From the NCBI RefSeq assembly GCF_002954545.1, contig NZ_MSCH01000003.1, forward strand, positions 3,325,991-3,389,990: 64,000 bases of DNA, written 5' to 3'. The notes beneath the pieces were generated by a model. That model saw only the letters and a program-made list of their open reading frames with translations, did not search any database and had not been told where the DNA came from. Below are positions 47,928 through 56,806 of the stretch, in pieces (position 1 is the stretch's first letter; every line of letters starts with the position of its first letter). The stretch comes from Psychrosphaera saromensis (GTDB taxonomy: Bacteria > Pseudomonadota > Gammaproteobacteria > Enterobacterales > Alteromonadaceae). The translations under genes and the position numbers were made by a program.

Positions 47928-48959
47928 TTAAAGCGTGAAATCAATAACAACACGAGACGGCACTTTACCATTCTCAAGTCTTTCAAAAATGTCATTGATA
48001 GCGGTTAGAGGTTGTAACTCAACATCAGCTTTAACTTTACCTTGCGCAGCAAAATCAAGAGCTTCAGCCATATCTTTACGGTTACCAACAAACGAACCTT
48101 TAATAGTGATGCAATTTGCTACTACATCAAACAATGGTGTAGGGAATTCACCAGGAGGCAAACCGACTAAAGCACAAGTTCCGTGTTTGCGGGTCATATT
48201 AACGCCTTGCTCAAATGCTGGTAACGAAGGCGCTGTAATAAGTACACCATGTGCGCCACCGCCAGTTATTTCTTTAACGGCTTCAGCTGCATTTTGTGTT
48301 TTAGCGTTAACCACCGCATCTGCGCCAACTTCTGTCGCATGCTTAAGTTTGCCTTCATCAATATCAACCGCGCAGACTTTAAGTCCCATCGCTTTAGCAT
48401 ATTGAATAGCTAAGTGACCAAGACCACCACAGCCTGAAATAGCAATCCATTGACCTGGTTTAGCTTCAGTTTCTTTAATGCCTTTGTACGTTGTAATACC
48501 AGCACAAATAATTGGTGCCGCTTGTATTGCTGATAAACCAGCAGGCACATGCGCAACATAATTTGGATCTGCAATAATATATTCAGCAAAACCACCGTCT
48601 TTAGTGTAACCACCAAATTCAGCATCAGGACATACTGGCTCATAAGCACTTAAACAAAACTCACAATGACCGCATGCTGAATAAAGCCAAGGAACACCTA
48701 CTCTATCGCCAACTTTTACACTGGTAACACCTTCACCAATTTCAGTCACAAGTCCAATACCTTCATGACCTGGAGTAAATGGTGGTGTTGGTTTTAATGG
48801 CCAATCACCATTTGCAGCGTGTAGGTCGGTGTGGCATACACCACAAGCTTCTGTTTTAACTAATATTTGTCCAGCACCTGGTGATGGAATATCTAATTCA
48901 CGTATTTCTAAAGGTTTGCCAAATTCTACGACAACAGCGGCTTTCATCTTCTTAGTCAT
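47928..48959 (-). CDS. adhP: Zinc-dependent alcohol dehydrogenase (AdhP type)
   Basis: A 343-residue medium-chain dehydrogenase that interconverts primary alcohols and aldehydes with NAD. Catalytic-zinc Cys in CGVCHTDLHAANGDWP and GHEGIG, structural-zinc cysteines in CGHCEFCLSAYEPVC, and Rossmann GCGGLGHLAIQYAK. Closest in look to AdhP. Start: the ATG at 48959 is chosen over 48965 because AGGA is spaced properly only for it. Follows the aldehyde dehydrogenase gene by 120 bp on the same strand. Confidence 0.94.
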   Translation of the reverse strand: MTKKMKAAVVVEFGKPLEIRELDIPSPGAGQILVKTEACGVCHTDLHAANGDWPLKPTPPFTPGHEGIGLVTEIGEGVTSVKVGDRVGVPWLYSACGHCEFCLSAYEPVCPDAEFGGYTKDGGFAEYIIADPNYVAHVPAGLSAIQAAPIICAGITTYKGIKETEAKPGQWIAISGCGGLGHLAIQYAKAMGLKVCAVDIDEGKLKHATEVGADAVVNAKTQNAAEAVKEITGGGAHGVLITAPSLPAFEQGVNMTRKHGTCALVGLPPGEFPTPLFDVVANCITIKGSFVGNRKDMAEALDFAAQGKVKADVELQPLTAINDIFERLENGKVPSRVVIDFTL

Positions 48960-49039
48960 AATCATTCCTATAATATTTTCAATTGTCTGTTATTTAATAG
49001 CAGTGCTTTTAATCGCGACGTTTAATAACTCGATTTGAT

Positions 49040-49066
49040 GGGCTGCGAATTAATAAACTGCAGCCC
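49040..49066 (-). other. Hairpin between aldehyde and alcohol dehydrogenase genes
   Basis: GGGCTGC (49040-49046) pairs with GCAGCCC (49060-49066) around a 13-nt loop, just after the aldehyde dehydrogenase stop. No U-tract follows, so it may be an RNA-stability or attenuation element and not a terminator. Confidence 0.5.
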
Positions 49067-49079
49067 AAAGTACGGTTAG

Positions 49080-50471
49080 TTAAAATGGCGCATCAATATC
49101 AACAACGTCAATTAATTTATGGTTAACAAACTCTTTAATACCTAACCCGATTAGCTCTCGTCCATAACCAGAGTGACGAACACCACCAAATGGTAAATCG
49201 GCTTTCACCATAGTTGGGTGATTTACAAATACCATTCCAGTCGATATTTGTTTAGCAACCTCTAAGCCATGCTTCGGATTTGAGGTAAACACTGAGCCAC
49301 CTAAACCAAATGGAGAGTCATTGGCAATTCTAATCGCGTCAGCTTCATCTTTAGCACGAAATAGCATAGATACAGGGCCAAAAAACTCCCAATTGCGAGC
49401 CGGATTTTCTTCACTAATATTAGTTAAGATTGTTGGTTGTACAAAAGCTCCTTGGCTAGGAACTTTAGGGCCAACTTCAGTTGCCGTTGCACCAAGCTTA
49501 ATCGCTTCTTTAATTTTAACTTTTAGTTCATCTGCTGCACTTTGTGATGACAATGGCGCTAATGTAGTTGCTGGATCAAACGGGTCGCCCGCTTGTAACT
49601 TAGCGACTCCAGCTGTGTACTGCTCAACAAAGTCATCATAAACTTCATCAGCGATAATCATACGTTTAGACGATACACATACTTGGCCACCATTCCAGTG
49701 ACGTCCGAACACAGCCCAATTAACGGTTTTTTCCATATCGGCATCAGCAAGCACAACAAATGCATCTGCTCCGCCAAGTTCCAATGTGGATTTTTTAAGT
49801 GCTTTACCTGCAGCGGCCGCAACGATGGCACCAGCCCCTTCAGAGCCAGTAAGTGCAACACCACGAACTAACGGATGACTAATGATCATTTCTGTTTGAG
49901 AGTGAGCGGCATAAAGGTTTTGGAAAACCCCTTTTGGCAAACCTGCGTCTAACATCAATTTTTCAAATGCAGCTGCGCTTTGCGGAACAATACCAGCATG
50001 TTTAAGTAACATAGTGTTACCCGCTGATAACTGTGGAGCAATAATACGAGCTACCTGGTAATACGGGAAGTTCCAAGGCTCAACAGCAAGCAAAACACCG
50101 AGAGGTTCATGAACAACGACGGCTTCACCTTCAGCAGGGTCGGCAACTGGCAACTTTTGCGATGCAAGTAAAGCTTCGGCATTGTTAGCGTAATACTCTA
50201 AAATAGCAGCTGACAATTCAACTTCAGCTTTTGCTTCTGATGTTATCTTGCCCATTTCTAGGGTTAATAATTTGGCATAACCCGCTAAGTCATTTCGTAA
50301 TAAATCAGCCGCTTTTTGCATTACTTTAGCTCGAGAAGCAAAAGAGGTTTCTTTCCAAGATGAAAATGCTTTGTTTGCATCTTCTATTGCTTGAACAATT
50401 TCAGCATCTGTAGCATCTGGAAAAGTTTTTACTACTTCTCCTGTATATGGATTGGTTGTTGCGTAGCCCAT
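49080..50471 (-). CDS. NAD(P)-dependent aldehyde dehydrogenase (Sad/succinate-semialdehyde dehydrogenase-like)
   Basis: A 463-residue aldehyde dehydrogenase. The frame opens at 50552, but the ATG at 50471 is chosen because GAGGA stands seven bases before it and the protein then begins MGYATTNPYTGEVVKTF, normal for this group. Cofactor-binding EPWNFPYYQ, LELGGADAFVV (general-base Glu) and the catalytic Cys near residue 265 in GQVCVSSKR are all present. Closest resemblance is to the Sad/YneI succinate-semialdehyde group. With the downstream alcohol dehydrogenase it would oxidise alcohol to acid. Divergent from a two-component system. Confidence 0.92.
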   Translation of the reverse strand: MGYATTNPYTGEVVKTFPDATDAEIVQAIEDANKAFSSWKETSFASRAKVMQKAADLLRNDLAGYAKLLTLEMGKITSEAKAEVELSAAILEYYANNAEALLASQKLPVADPAEGEAVVVHEPLGVLLAVEPWNFPYYQVARIIAPQLSAGNTMLLKHAGIVPQSAAAFEKLMLDAGLPKGVFQNLYAAHSQTEMIISHPLVRGVALTGSEGAGAIVAAAAGKALKKSTLELGGADAFVVLADADMEKTVNWAVFGRHWNGGQVCVSSKRMIIADEVYDDFVEQYTAGVAKLQAGDPFDPATTLAPLSSQSAADELKVKIKEAIKLGATATEVGPKVPSQGAFVQPTILTNISEENPARNWEFFGPVSMLFRAKDEADAIRIANDSPFGLGGSVFTSNPKHGLEVAKQISTGMVFVNHPTMVKADLPFGGVRHSGYGRELIGLGIKEFVNHKLIDVVDIDAPF

Positions 50472-50636
50472 GATAATTTCCTCAGTTAACGAATTAAGAC
50501 TGTTAAAGCTCTCAATATTAAAATAAATAACGCTTAGAAGTGCGTGTGTCATTATCCTAGATCAGCTACTGAATCGAGACTATTCGTGATGTCACGTAAG
50601 TACATGTGGAAACCCACAACTTGAAATGATAAGTGA

Positions 50637-50650
50637 TTGATTTAAATCAA
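50637..50650. promoter_or_regulatory. FNR/ANR-type binding site
   Basis: TTGATTTAAATCAA is a perfect match to TTGAT-N4-ATCAA, palindromic in all 14 positions. It lies about 166 bp upstream of the aldehyde dehydrogenase start and about 430 bp upstream of the kinase gene. No -10 box is spaced for a standard class II site. Confidence 0.55.
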
Positions 50651-50867
50651 ATTTAACCACTTTAAAATATGCATTAAAATATGAATTAATGAGTAATTTA
50701 AACCAAATATTAGTTATTCCTGATAATCGTGTTAGTAAGACTTAAATTCCCCCTCATTAAGCCATTAACTTAAATCTTTAATTAATGTTTTTAATTAACA
50801 GCCAAATACCTCAGTTAGGCCTTGACGCAGGCATGATAGATAGAAGATAGTAACCCATTAAATAAAA

Positions 50868-50889
50868 CGATAAATCCATGTATTTATCG
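50868..50889. repeat. 8-bp inverted repeat in the intergenic region
   Basis: CGATAAAT (50868-50875) and ATTTATCG (50882-50889), six bases apart. Possible operator or small hairpin; no other copy seen. Confidence 0.5.
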
Positions 50890-51083
50890 CTCTGTATTAA
50901 GACGCTAAACTCGATAGTTAAACTTAACTAAAACATAATGTTAGGTTATATTCTCATATTAACTTTCATGTTAATTGTTATATAAATAAGTAAGATAATT
51001 CATCTAGCCATAAAACGCCTACGGCTAAGTTTAAACAGAGCGTAATCGTTAATTAACTACACAGGTGCTAGCTTTAACCCAAT

Positions 51084-53483
51084 ATGACTTTTAGTGATAA
51101 AAAAACAAAACTCTCTTTTTCATCCCCGCTCGCTATCTTATGGTACGCAATAACAGCTGGATTATTGGCCTCCAGCTTCATGGCGTTCATAGTATTTAAT
51201 ATCGACTCTGAAGAACGTCTGCACATTGAACGCGTGACACAAAGTACAGCCGACACCATTAAAGTGTTACTTGAAGACGACTTAAAAAAACGAATAATAT
51301 TTCTTGCAGAATTATCTAAGCTGCCACCGGCGTCCAGTCACTTGCCAAGTGAGAACTGGGGAACTATTAGTAAAACGTTATATGACTCACAATACGGTTA
51401 TCAAGCGATTGGCTGGATTGATAACTCGTTCCACATCCGAAAAATAATTCCCGAGGAAGGCAACGAGATAGCCATTGGCTTTGACTTAGCACAACAACCA
51501 GAAGCATTATCAGCGGCCAAAAAAGCGCAAAAAACACAACGAGTGATAATTACGTCCCCTCTCCAGTCTATTCATGGCAGTGAAGGATTAGGAATATACT
51601 CGCCAGTCTTTACGGGAATTAAAAATAAAAAACAACTGCATGGTTTTATCGCAGGCATACTTCTTTTTGATCCATACATTAAATCTGTAATACCGGCAGC
51701 CTTACTGAAGGAGCATAACTTCAGTTTATTAATTGATGGGCACCTTGTTTATTCAAATCAAAACGACCCATTAACTATTGAAAATTCGTGGAATAAAAAG
51801 GCCTCGTACAAATTGCAAGCTCACCAGTGGCAAATTAATATTTCGCCTAATAATGAATTTTTATATGTTGTTCATTACAAGGTAATGGGTGTAATAATCA
51901 CACTAGGTATTTTTATTGCCATTTTAATTGTGTTGGCGGCTTATACCTATTTAATCGCTCGTAATAAAAGCGTAGAAATAAAAGATGGTCTTAATAAAGT
52001 TGAACATTTGCTAAAAAATCTTCCAGGCATGGCCTACCAGTCTTTTGATACCCAAAGCTGGCCGATGATGCGAGTGAGTGATGGTTGTGAAACCTTAACG
52101 GGTTACTCCAGGGAAGAATTTAAAAATAACCGAATGCTTTGGCAAGATGTAATACATTCAGATGATTACCAAGGTGTAAAAGAAGCAATAAACACAGCGA
52201 TTAAAAACCGCAGCAGCTTTGAAGTTGAATATAGAATTAAAACCAAAAACAACGGTATTAAGCTAGTTTGGGAAAAAGGCGGAGCGGTGGACTCCATTTA
52301 TAATGATGATGTTGTCATTGAAGGCTTTGTTTATGACATTACGTCTATTAAGAAGGCCGAAGCCGACCTTATTAGCAGTTATGCTTTTTCTGATGCTGTG
52401 GTCAACGCCATGATTGACGCGGTTATTACCATAGATCAATATGGCCTTATAAAAAGCTTTAACCGCGCAGCACAAACCATATTTGGATACACGGACGATG
52501 AAGTACTAGACAAAAATATATCCATTTTAATGCCTGCACCATTTAGTGATCATCATGATCAGTATTTAGCTCAATACTTAACAAGCAAACAACCTCATAT
52601 TATTGGCATTGGACGAGAGCTTGTGGCTAAACACAAAGATGGCACCACATTCCCTATTCATTTATCCGTCAGTGAAATTGATAACCCTGAAAATAAAATG
52701 TTTGTCGGTTTAATTAGAAATATCACTCAGCAAAGAGCATTAGAAGATCAAGCGAAATTGCATACCGAACAATTAGCTCATACAGAAAGAGTTAATGCCC
52801 TTGGCGAAATGGCGGCAGGTATTGCACATGAAATTAATCAGCCACTAACGGCAATCTCACTTTTCTCCCAAACCGCTAAAAACTTTTGCGAAAGTGGTAA
52901 GTTTGACAGACTTCCAGCCTTATTTGAAAAGCTAAGTCTGCATTCTCTACGAGCAAGCGCGGTTATTGCTCGGATGCAAAAAATGACCAAAAAAGGCAAT
53001 AGAACCAAAGAAGTTGTAGATTGTGACCTGATGATCACTGAAGCTTGTAAACTGGCAGAGTCTGAAGCTCGTCTACATAAAATAGCCATTAATATTATTA
53101 CCAGTAAACAATCTCTTAATGTGTATGTTGATCGAGTCCAAATACAACAAGTTGTGCTTAATTTACTGCGTAATGGAATGGAAGCCATGCAGTCAATTGA
53201 GAACGACCGAGCAATAGAGGTCAAAATACAATTAAATATGGATAACTACGTTGAGATATCAGTAACAGATACGGGCGCTGGCTTACCTGAGAAGATGAGA
53301 GATACATTATTTAAACCGTTTTCCTCAACCAAGCAAAATGGCACAGGCATAGGCTTGTCTATTTCAAAAAGCATAGTGGAAGAGCATGGTGGGCATATTC
53401 ACTTTCATGACAATACACCAACAGGAGCCGTTTTTATGTTTACCTTACCAATACATGATAGAGGAACCGTTTATGACAAATAA
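51084..53483 (+). CDS. FixL-like CHASE-PAS-PAS sensor histidine kinase
   Basis: A 799-residue inner-membrane kinase. Domains in order: membrane helix (about 14-36), periplasmic CHASE domain (about 45-265), second helix (270-295), PAS1 (310-425), PAS2 (430-548), HisKA with phospho-acceptor H582 in AHEINQPL, and HATPase with DTGAGLP and GTGIGLSIS. PAS2 matches the rhizobial FixL haem pocket: H491 at the proximal histidine position, H505 in PHIIGIGR and R511 at the distal arginine position, so oxygen or other gas sensing is plausible. The response-regulator gene overlaps its 3' end by 11 bp. Confidence 0.9.
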   Translation: MTFSDKKTKLSFSSPLAILWYAITAGLLASSFMAFIVFNIDSEERLHIERVTQSTADTIKVLLEDDLKKRIIFLAELSKLPPASSHLPSENWGTISKTLYDSQYGYQAIGWIDNSFHIRKIIPEEGNEIAIGFDLAQQPEALSAAKKAQKTQRVIITSPLQSIHGSEGLGIYSPVFTGIKNKKQLHGFIAGILLFDPYIKSVIPAALLKEHNFSLLIDGHLVYSNQNDPLTIENSWNKKASYKLQAHQWQINISPNNEFLYVVHYKVMGVIITLGIFIAILIVLAAYTYLIARNKSVEIKDGLNKVEHLLKNLPGMAYQSFDTQSWPMMRVSDGCETLTGYSREEFKNNRMLWQDVIHSDDYQGVKEAINTAIKNRSSFEVEYRIKTKNNGIKLVWEKGGAVDSIYNDDVVIEGFVYDITSIKKAEADLISSYAFSDAVVNAMIDAVITIDQYGLIKSFNRAAQTIFGYTDDEVLDKNISILMPAPFSDHHDQYLAQYLTSKQPHIIGIGRELVAKHKDGTTFPIHLSVSEIDNPENKMFVGLIRNITQQRALEDQAKLHTEQLAHTERVNALGEMAAGIAHEINQPLTAISLFSQTAKNFCESGKFDRLPALFEKLSLHSLRASAVIARMQKMTKKGNRTKEVVDCDLMITEACKLAESEARLHKIAINIITSKQSLNVYVDRVQIQQVVLNLLRNGMEAMQSIENDRAIEVKIQLNMDNYVEISVTDTGAGLPEKMRDTLFKPFSSTKQNGTGIGLSISKSIVEEHGGHIHFHDNTPTGAVFMFTLPIHDRGTVYDK

Positions 53484-54087
53484 ACAAACCGTTTTTATAA
53501 TTGATGACGATGAAGGTATTCGTGAAGGATTAGAGCTGCTGTTTGAATCTATCAATCTAAATGCTCAGAGCTTTAGCTCAGGCGCTGATTTTTTAACGGT
53601 ATATCATCAAGATATGACAGGCTGCTTAGTATTAGACATACGCATGCCGAAAATGAGCGGCCTAGAGCTTCAGCAAAAACTCAACGACCTACATTGCCTA
53701 TTGCCTATCATATTCATTACCGGCCACGGCGATATTCCAATGGCGGTAGAAGCGATGCGTCTAGGTGCAATTGATTTCATAAAGAAACCATTTAATGAAC
53801 AGCACTTAATAGACCGTATTAATGAAGCACTTATCCTTGATGATAAACAGCATAAACAACATATTAATAAACATAAAATCAAAACCGAGATTGAGTCGCT
53901 ATCAAGCCGAGAGCTTGAAGTATTTGAAAGAGTGACCGATGGCATGATGAACAAAGTTATCGCTTCAGATCTTAATATCAGCGAGCGCACAGTGGAAGTA
54001 CACCGCTCCCACGTAATGATGAAACTAGGGGCAAAAACACTGGCGCAGTTAGTCCGCAGTAAAATTATGTATGAGCAATTGAATTAA
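53473..54087 (+). CDS. FixJ-like response regulator with LuxR-type HTH
   Basis: A 204-residue two-domain transcription factor. The receiver domain has acidic pocket residues in FIIDDDEGIREG, the phospho-acceptor D55 in LDIRMP, and conserved Thr/Lys in FITGHGDIPMAVEAM and FIKKPF. The LuxR-type HTH is LSSRELEVFERVTDGMMNKVIASDLNISERTVEVHRSHVMMKLGAKTLAQLVR, as in FixJ and TtrR. The start at 53473 is chosen because a longer frame begins inside the kinase gene and GAGGAAC precedes this ATG. Likely partner of the upstream kinase. No target gene is proved. Confidence 0.93.
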   Translation: MTNKQTVFIIDDDEGIREGLELLFESINLNAQSFSSGADFLTVYHQDMTGCLVLDIRMPKMSGLELQQKLNDLHCLLPIIFITGHGDIPMAVEAMRLGAIDFIKKPFNEQHLIDRINEALILDDKQHKQHINKHKIKTEIESLSSRELEVFERVTDGMMNKVIASDLNISERTVEVHRSHVMMKLGAKTLAQLVRSKIMYEQLN

Positions 54088-54136
54088 ACGACTAGATCTT
54101 AGATTAAGATCTTTATGATTATTGATAGCCAAAATG

Positions 54137-54165
54137 CAAAAAACCAGTCTAAAGACTGGTTTTTC
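54137..54165. terminator. Bidirectional terminator between response regulator and tRNA-Ser
   Basis: AAAAACCAGTCT (54139-54150) pairs with AGACTGGTTTTT (54153-54164). Tight loop, A- and T-runs on both sides. It ends the two-component operon and the tRNA-Ser transcript. Confidence 0.88.
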
Positions 54166-54173
54166 TAATTTAA

Positions 54174-54263
54174 TGGCGGAGAGAGAGGGATTCGAACCCT
54201 CGTTAGGTTTGACCCTAAACACACTTTCCAGGCGTGCGCCTTCAGCCACTCAGCCACCTCTCC
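54174..54263 (-). tRNA. tRNA-Ser (anticodon GGA)
   Basis: A 90-nt class II tRNA with a long variable arm. Acceptor GGAGAGG pairs with TCTCTCC, the T-arm has GGTTCGAATCC, the anticodon loop is CTGGAAA with GGA, and the CCA end is encoded (54174-54176). Promoter upstream at 54299-54327. Confidence 0.97.
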
Positions 54264-54298
54264 GCAATGCTTATTAATAGGATTTAACAAGCGGCGCC

Positions 54299-54327
54299 AT
54301 AATATTGAATTACGACGCCAATAACAA
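54299..54327 (-). promoter_or_regulatory. Promoter of tRNA-Ser with GC-rich discriminator
   Basis: On the minus strand TTGTTA (54327-54322), 17 bp, TATTAT (54304-54299), then GGCGCCGC. A GC-rich stretch just after the -10 is typical for stable RNA promoters under stringent control. Confidence 0.75.
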
Positions 54328-54435
54328 GAAGAAATCCAACCAGCCTAAACAACTGGTTATATTTCACGCTAACTGAACTGTATCGTCGTAGCTCATTACT
54401 CGACACTACATACTCGCAGCTCGTAGCTTTATACC

Positions 54436-55491
54436 TTACGCATTACCTTTTACTTTCACTTTAGCGTCAGCCGCAAAGTTAAGCATTTTCGTTAATGGTT
54501 TCATAGCCTGCTCAGCTAATGCTTCATCAACAAAGACTTCGTGCCCTGTTGCGTCCATTAAAGCCTCTTCTATCGCTTTTAAGCCGTTCATTGCCATCCA
54601 AGGACAATGAGCACAACTTTTACATGTTGCACCGTTACCTGCCGTTGGAGCTTCAATAAAGGTTTTGCCTGGATTAGCTTGTTGCATCTTATAAAAGATG
54701 CCTCGGTCCGTAGCGACAATAAAAGTATCGTTGTCCATAGTTGTGGCTGCTGAGATCAATTGTGACGTCGAACCAACGGCATCGGCTAAATCAACTACGG
54801 AAGCTGGAGATTCAGGATGAACTAGAATAGCTGCGTTTGGATAAACGTTTTTAAGGTCTTTTAACGCTTTGGCTGAGAATTCATCATGAACGATACATTC
54901 ACCGTTCCATAACAACATATCTGCGCCAGTTTGTTTATTGATGTAACCACCTAAGTGACGGTCAGGACCCCAAATGATTTTTTTACCTTCAGCATCAATG
55001 TGATCAATAACGTCTAATGCAATGCTTGACGTAACCACCCAATCAGCACGAGCTTTAACGGCCGCTGAGGTGTTCGCGTAAACAACAACCGTATGGTCAG
55101 GGTGTTGGTCACAAAATGCAGAGAACGCATCTACAGGGCAACCTAAGTCTAAAGAGCAAGTTGCTTCAAGCGTTGGCATTAAAACTGTTTTTTGTGGTGT
55201 TAATATTTTCGCGGTTTCACCCATGAATTTAACACCAGCAACTATTAAGGTATCTGCATCGTGCTGATTGCCAAAACGAGCCATCTCTAATGAGTCGGCC
55301 ACACAACCGCCAGTTTCTTCGGCTAATGCTTGAATTTCAGGGTCAGTATAATAATGCGCGACTAACACAGCATTTTTTTCTTTTAGCAAAGATTTAATAC
55401 GCTGCTTGTACTCTTGTTTTTCAACATCAGTGAGCGCGATTGGTTTAGCTGGAAAAGGATATTCTTGTTGCACAATTTCTATAGGATTCAT
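54436..55491 (-). CDS. nadA: Quinolinate synthase NadA
   Basis: Condenses iminoaspartate (from NadB) with dihydroxyacetone phosphate to give quinolinate for NAD synthesis. The 351-residue protein has the [4Fe-4S] cysteine motifs of the family ([11 protein letters not shown] and [10 protein letters not shown]), plus [19 protein letters not shown]. It follows tRNA-Lys genes after the Tol-Pal operon exactly as in E. coli. Own promoter at 55521-55549. Confidence 0.97.
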   Translation of the reverse strand: MNPIEIVQQEYPFPAKPIALTDVEKQEYKQRIKSLLKEKNAVLVAHYYTDPEIQALAEETGGCVADSLEMARFGNQHDADTLIVAGVKFMGETAKILTPQKTVLMPTLEATCSLDLGCPVDAFSAFCDQHPDHTVVVYANTSAAVKARADWVVTSSIALDVIDHIDAEGKKIIWGPDRHLGGYINKQTGADMLLWNGECIVHDEFSAKALKDLKNVYPNAAILVHPESPASVVDLADAVGSTSQLISAATTMDNDTFIVATDRGIFYKMQQANPGKTFIEAPTAGNGATCKSCAHCPWMAMNGLKAIEEALMDATGHEVFVDEALAEQAMKPLTKMLNFAADAKVKVKGNA

Positions 55492-55520
55492 GGCGTGTAA
55501 ATGCTTATGGATTTTGCGGG

Positions 55521-55549
55521 ATTATACCGAGTATTTAATGATATGTCAC
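55521..55549 (-). promoter_or_regulatory. Promoter of nadA
   Basis: On the minus strand GTGACA (55549-55544), 17 bp, and a consensus TATAAT (55526-55521). The -10 lies about 30 bp upstream of the ATG. Confidence 0.7.
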
Positions 55550-55613
55550 ACGTGATTATAAACTTGATGATTTGAGTTATAACTAATTGGAATGTACTGA
55601 GGGATAACATTAA

Positions 55614-55689
55614 TGGTGGGTCATGATGGATTCGAACCATCGACCAATTGATTAAAAGTCAACTGCTCTACCAACTGAGCTAATGACCC
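55614..55689 (-). tRNA. tRNA-Lys (anticodon TTT), copy 3 of 3 in transcription order
   Basis: 76 nt with encoded CCA. Acceptor GGGTCAT, anticodon loop ACTTTTAA, T-arm GGTTCGAATCC. Sequence identical to the other two copies. Confidence 0.98.
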
Positions 55690-55727
55690 ACTTTAATGTT
55701 TTGTTACTTGTTACTCTTTCTGTCTGA

Positions 55728-55803
55728 TGGTGGGTCATGATGGATTCGAACCATCGACCAATTGATTAAAAGTCAACTGCTCTACCAACTGAGCTAATGA
55801 CCC
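55728..55803 (-). tRNA. tRNA-Lys (anticodon TTT), copy 2 of 3
   Basis: 76 nt with encoded CCA, identical to copies at 55614 and 55820. A 38-nt spacer separates it from copy 3. Confidence 0.98.
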
Positions 55804-55819
55804 ATATCAGGACAAAGAG

Positions 55820-55895
55820 TGGTGGGTCATGATGGATTCGAACCATCGACCAATTGATTAAAAGTCAACTGCTCTACCAACTGAGCTAATGACCC
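55820..55895 (-). tRNA. tRNA-Lys (anticodon TTT), copy 1 of 3
   Basis: 76 nt with encoded CCA, identical to the other two. Nearest to the shared promoter; a 16-nt spacer follows. Confidence 0.98.
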
Positions 55896-55937
55896 ACTCT
55901 ATCCGCTACAATTTAGAAGACGAATCTTCCTGTTGCT

Positions 55938-55975
55938 GCGGGCGCATATAATACTTATTTTAATTTTCTGTGCAA
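55938..55975 (-). promoter_or_regulatory. Promoter of the tRNA-Lys cluster with GC-rich discriminator
   Basis: On the minus strand TTGCAC (55975-55970), 16 bp, TATTAT (55953-55948), then after two bases GCGCCCGC (55945-55938). This should transcribe all three tRNA-Lys genes as one precursor; the discriminator resembles those of stringently regulated stable RNA promoters. Confidence 0.78.
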
Positions 55976-56055
55976 GCTATTTTAGCAAATATTTTAATTA
56001 TCGGCCTTTTAGCCTTATTTTTAAACAAACTGCTTAAAAAATACAATTATCTATT

Positions 56056-56787
56056 TTATAAAGCGCTTAATCTAGATTTTGCTAATGATGCTGATGTTGA
56101 ATCAGGATATTCACTTATTACTTGTTCAAAAAGTGCTTTAGCTGCATTTTTGTCACCTAACTTTTGCATAACAGTTGCCTGCTTAAGCATTGAATCACTA
56201 CGTTTAGTCGATTCTGGGTGATTGCGAATAACTTGATCAAAGTGAGTCTTAGCATCTGCGAACAATGATTTATTGAACAGCAATTGTCCTAACCAATAAT
56301 GCGCGTTAGCAATGTAGACTGATTTTGGAAAACTTTTGATAAAGTTTTTAAACTCTGGAATAGCTTCATCATAACGACGATCTTTTAAAATTAAGTTTAC
56401 AGCTTGGTCATAAGCTTCACTTTCGCTTAATGATGTACTGTAAGTCGTTTCAGAAGAAGGTGCTGTAGTTGCTACTGGAGTTTGAGTTGGGGCTTGTATA
56501 TTGGTTAAGCGACGTTCAATCTCAATATATAGGTCTCTTTGTCGTTCGACAATTTGATCTAATTTATGAGCTTGGTTCTCTGACTCACCTTTTAACTCGC
56601 GAAGTTCATCTTGCACTTCAACTAATTGCTGTTGCAAATTAATTTGAGCAGCGCCACGAGCTTGCATTAAACGTTTTAATTGGTTTAATTGCTCAGCTAT
56701 AGCTGCAGATGAAGAAGCGTTATCGATTGGTGCAGCGGAATACGCTGCACCACTCACTACAAGTAAAGAAATTAAAGAGAATTTCAT
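56056..56787 (-). CDS. cpoB: Cell division coordinator CpoB (YbgF)
   Basis: Periplasmic protein that couples peptidoglycan synthesis to outer-membrane constriction and trimerises. The 243-residue precursor has a signal peptide (about residues 1-18, cut after AYSAA), an N-terminal coiled coil (QLNQLKRLMQARGAAQINLQQQLVEVQDELRELKGE) and C-terminal TPR repeats (SEAYDQAVNLILKDRRYDEAIPEFKNFIKSFPKS). Last gene of the Tol-Pal operon. Confidence 0.96.
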   Translation of the reverse strand: MKFSLISLLVVSGAAYSAAPIDNASSSAAIAEQLNQLKRLMQARGAAQINLQQQLVEVQDELRELKGESENQAHKLDQIVERQRDLYIEIERRLTNIQAPTQTPVATTAPSSETTYSTSLSESEAYDQAVNLILKDRRYDEAIPEFKNFIKSFPKSVYIANAHYWLGQLLFNKSLFADAKTHFDQVIRNHPESTKRSDSMLKQATVMQKLGDKNAAKALFEQVISEYPDSTSASLAKSRLSAL

Positions 56788-56806
56788 ATTGTGTAGTTTT
56801 AACCTA

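Larger units (their letters stand above)
50472..51083. other. Long AT-rich divergent intergenic region
   Basis: 612 bp between the aldehyde dehydrogenase gene (minus) and the sensor kinase gene (plus). No ORF worth calling. It contains a perfect FNR-type palindrome (50637-50650) and a second perfect inverted repeat CGATAAAT / ATTTATCG (50868-50875 and 50882-50889). No RNA gene or terminator recognised. Confidence 0.5.

Noticed and set aside
54049-54249. Minus-strand frame across the tRNA-Ser gene
   Set aside because: It is tRNA sequence and the antisense of the response-regulator 3' end.
55614-55895. Three evenly placed identical repeats, CRISPR-like at first sight
   Set aside because: Each is a complete 76-nt tRNA-Lys with acceptor, anticodon, T-arm and CCA; the spacers are short and unequal.
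55970-56221. Short plus-strand frame opening at the tRNA-Lys promoter
   Set aside because: Its start lies in the -35 box of the minus-strand tRNA-Lys promoter and its body is antisense to cpoB; no ribosome site.
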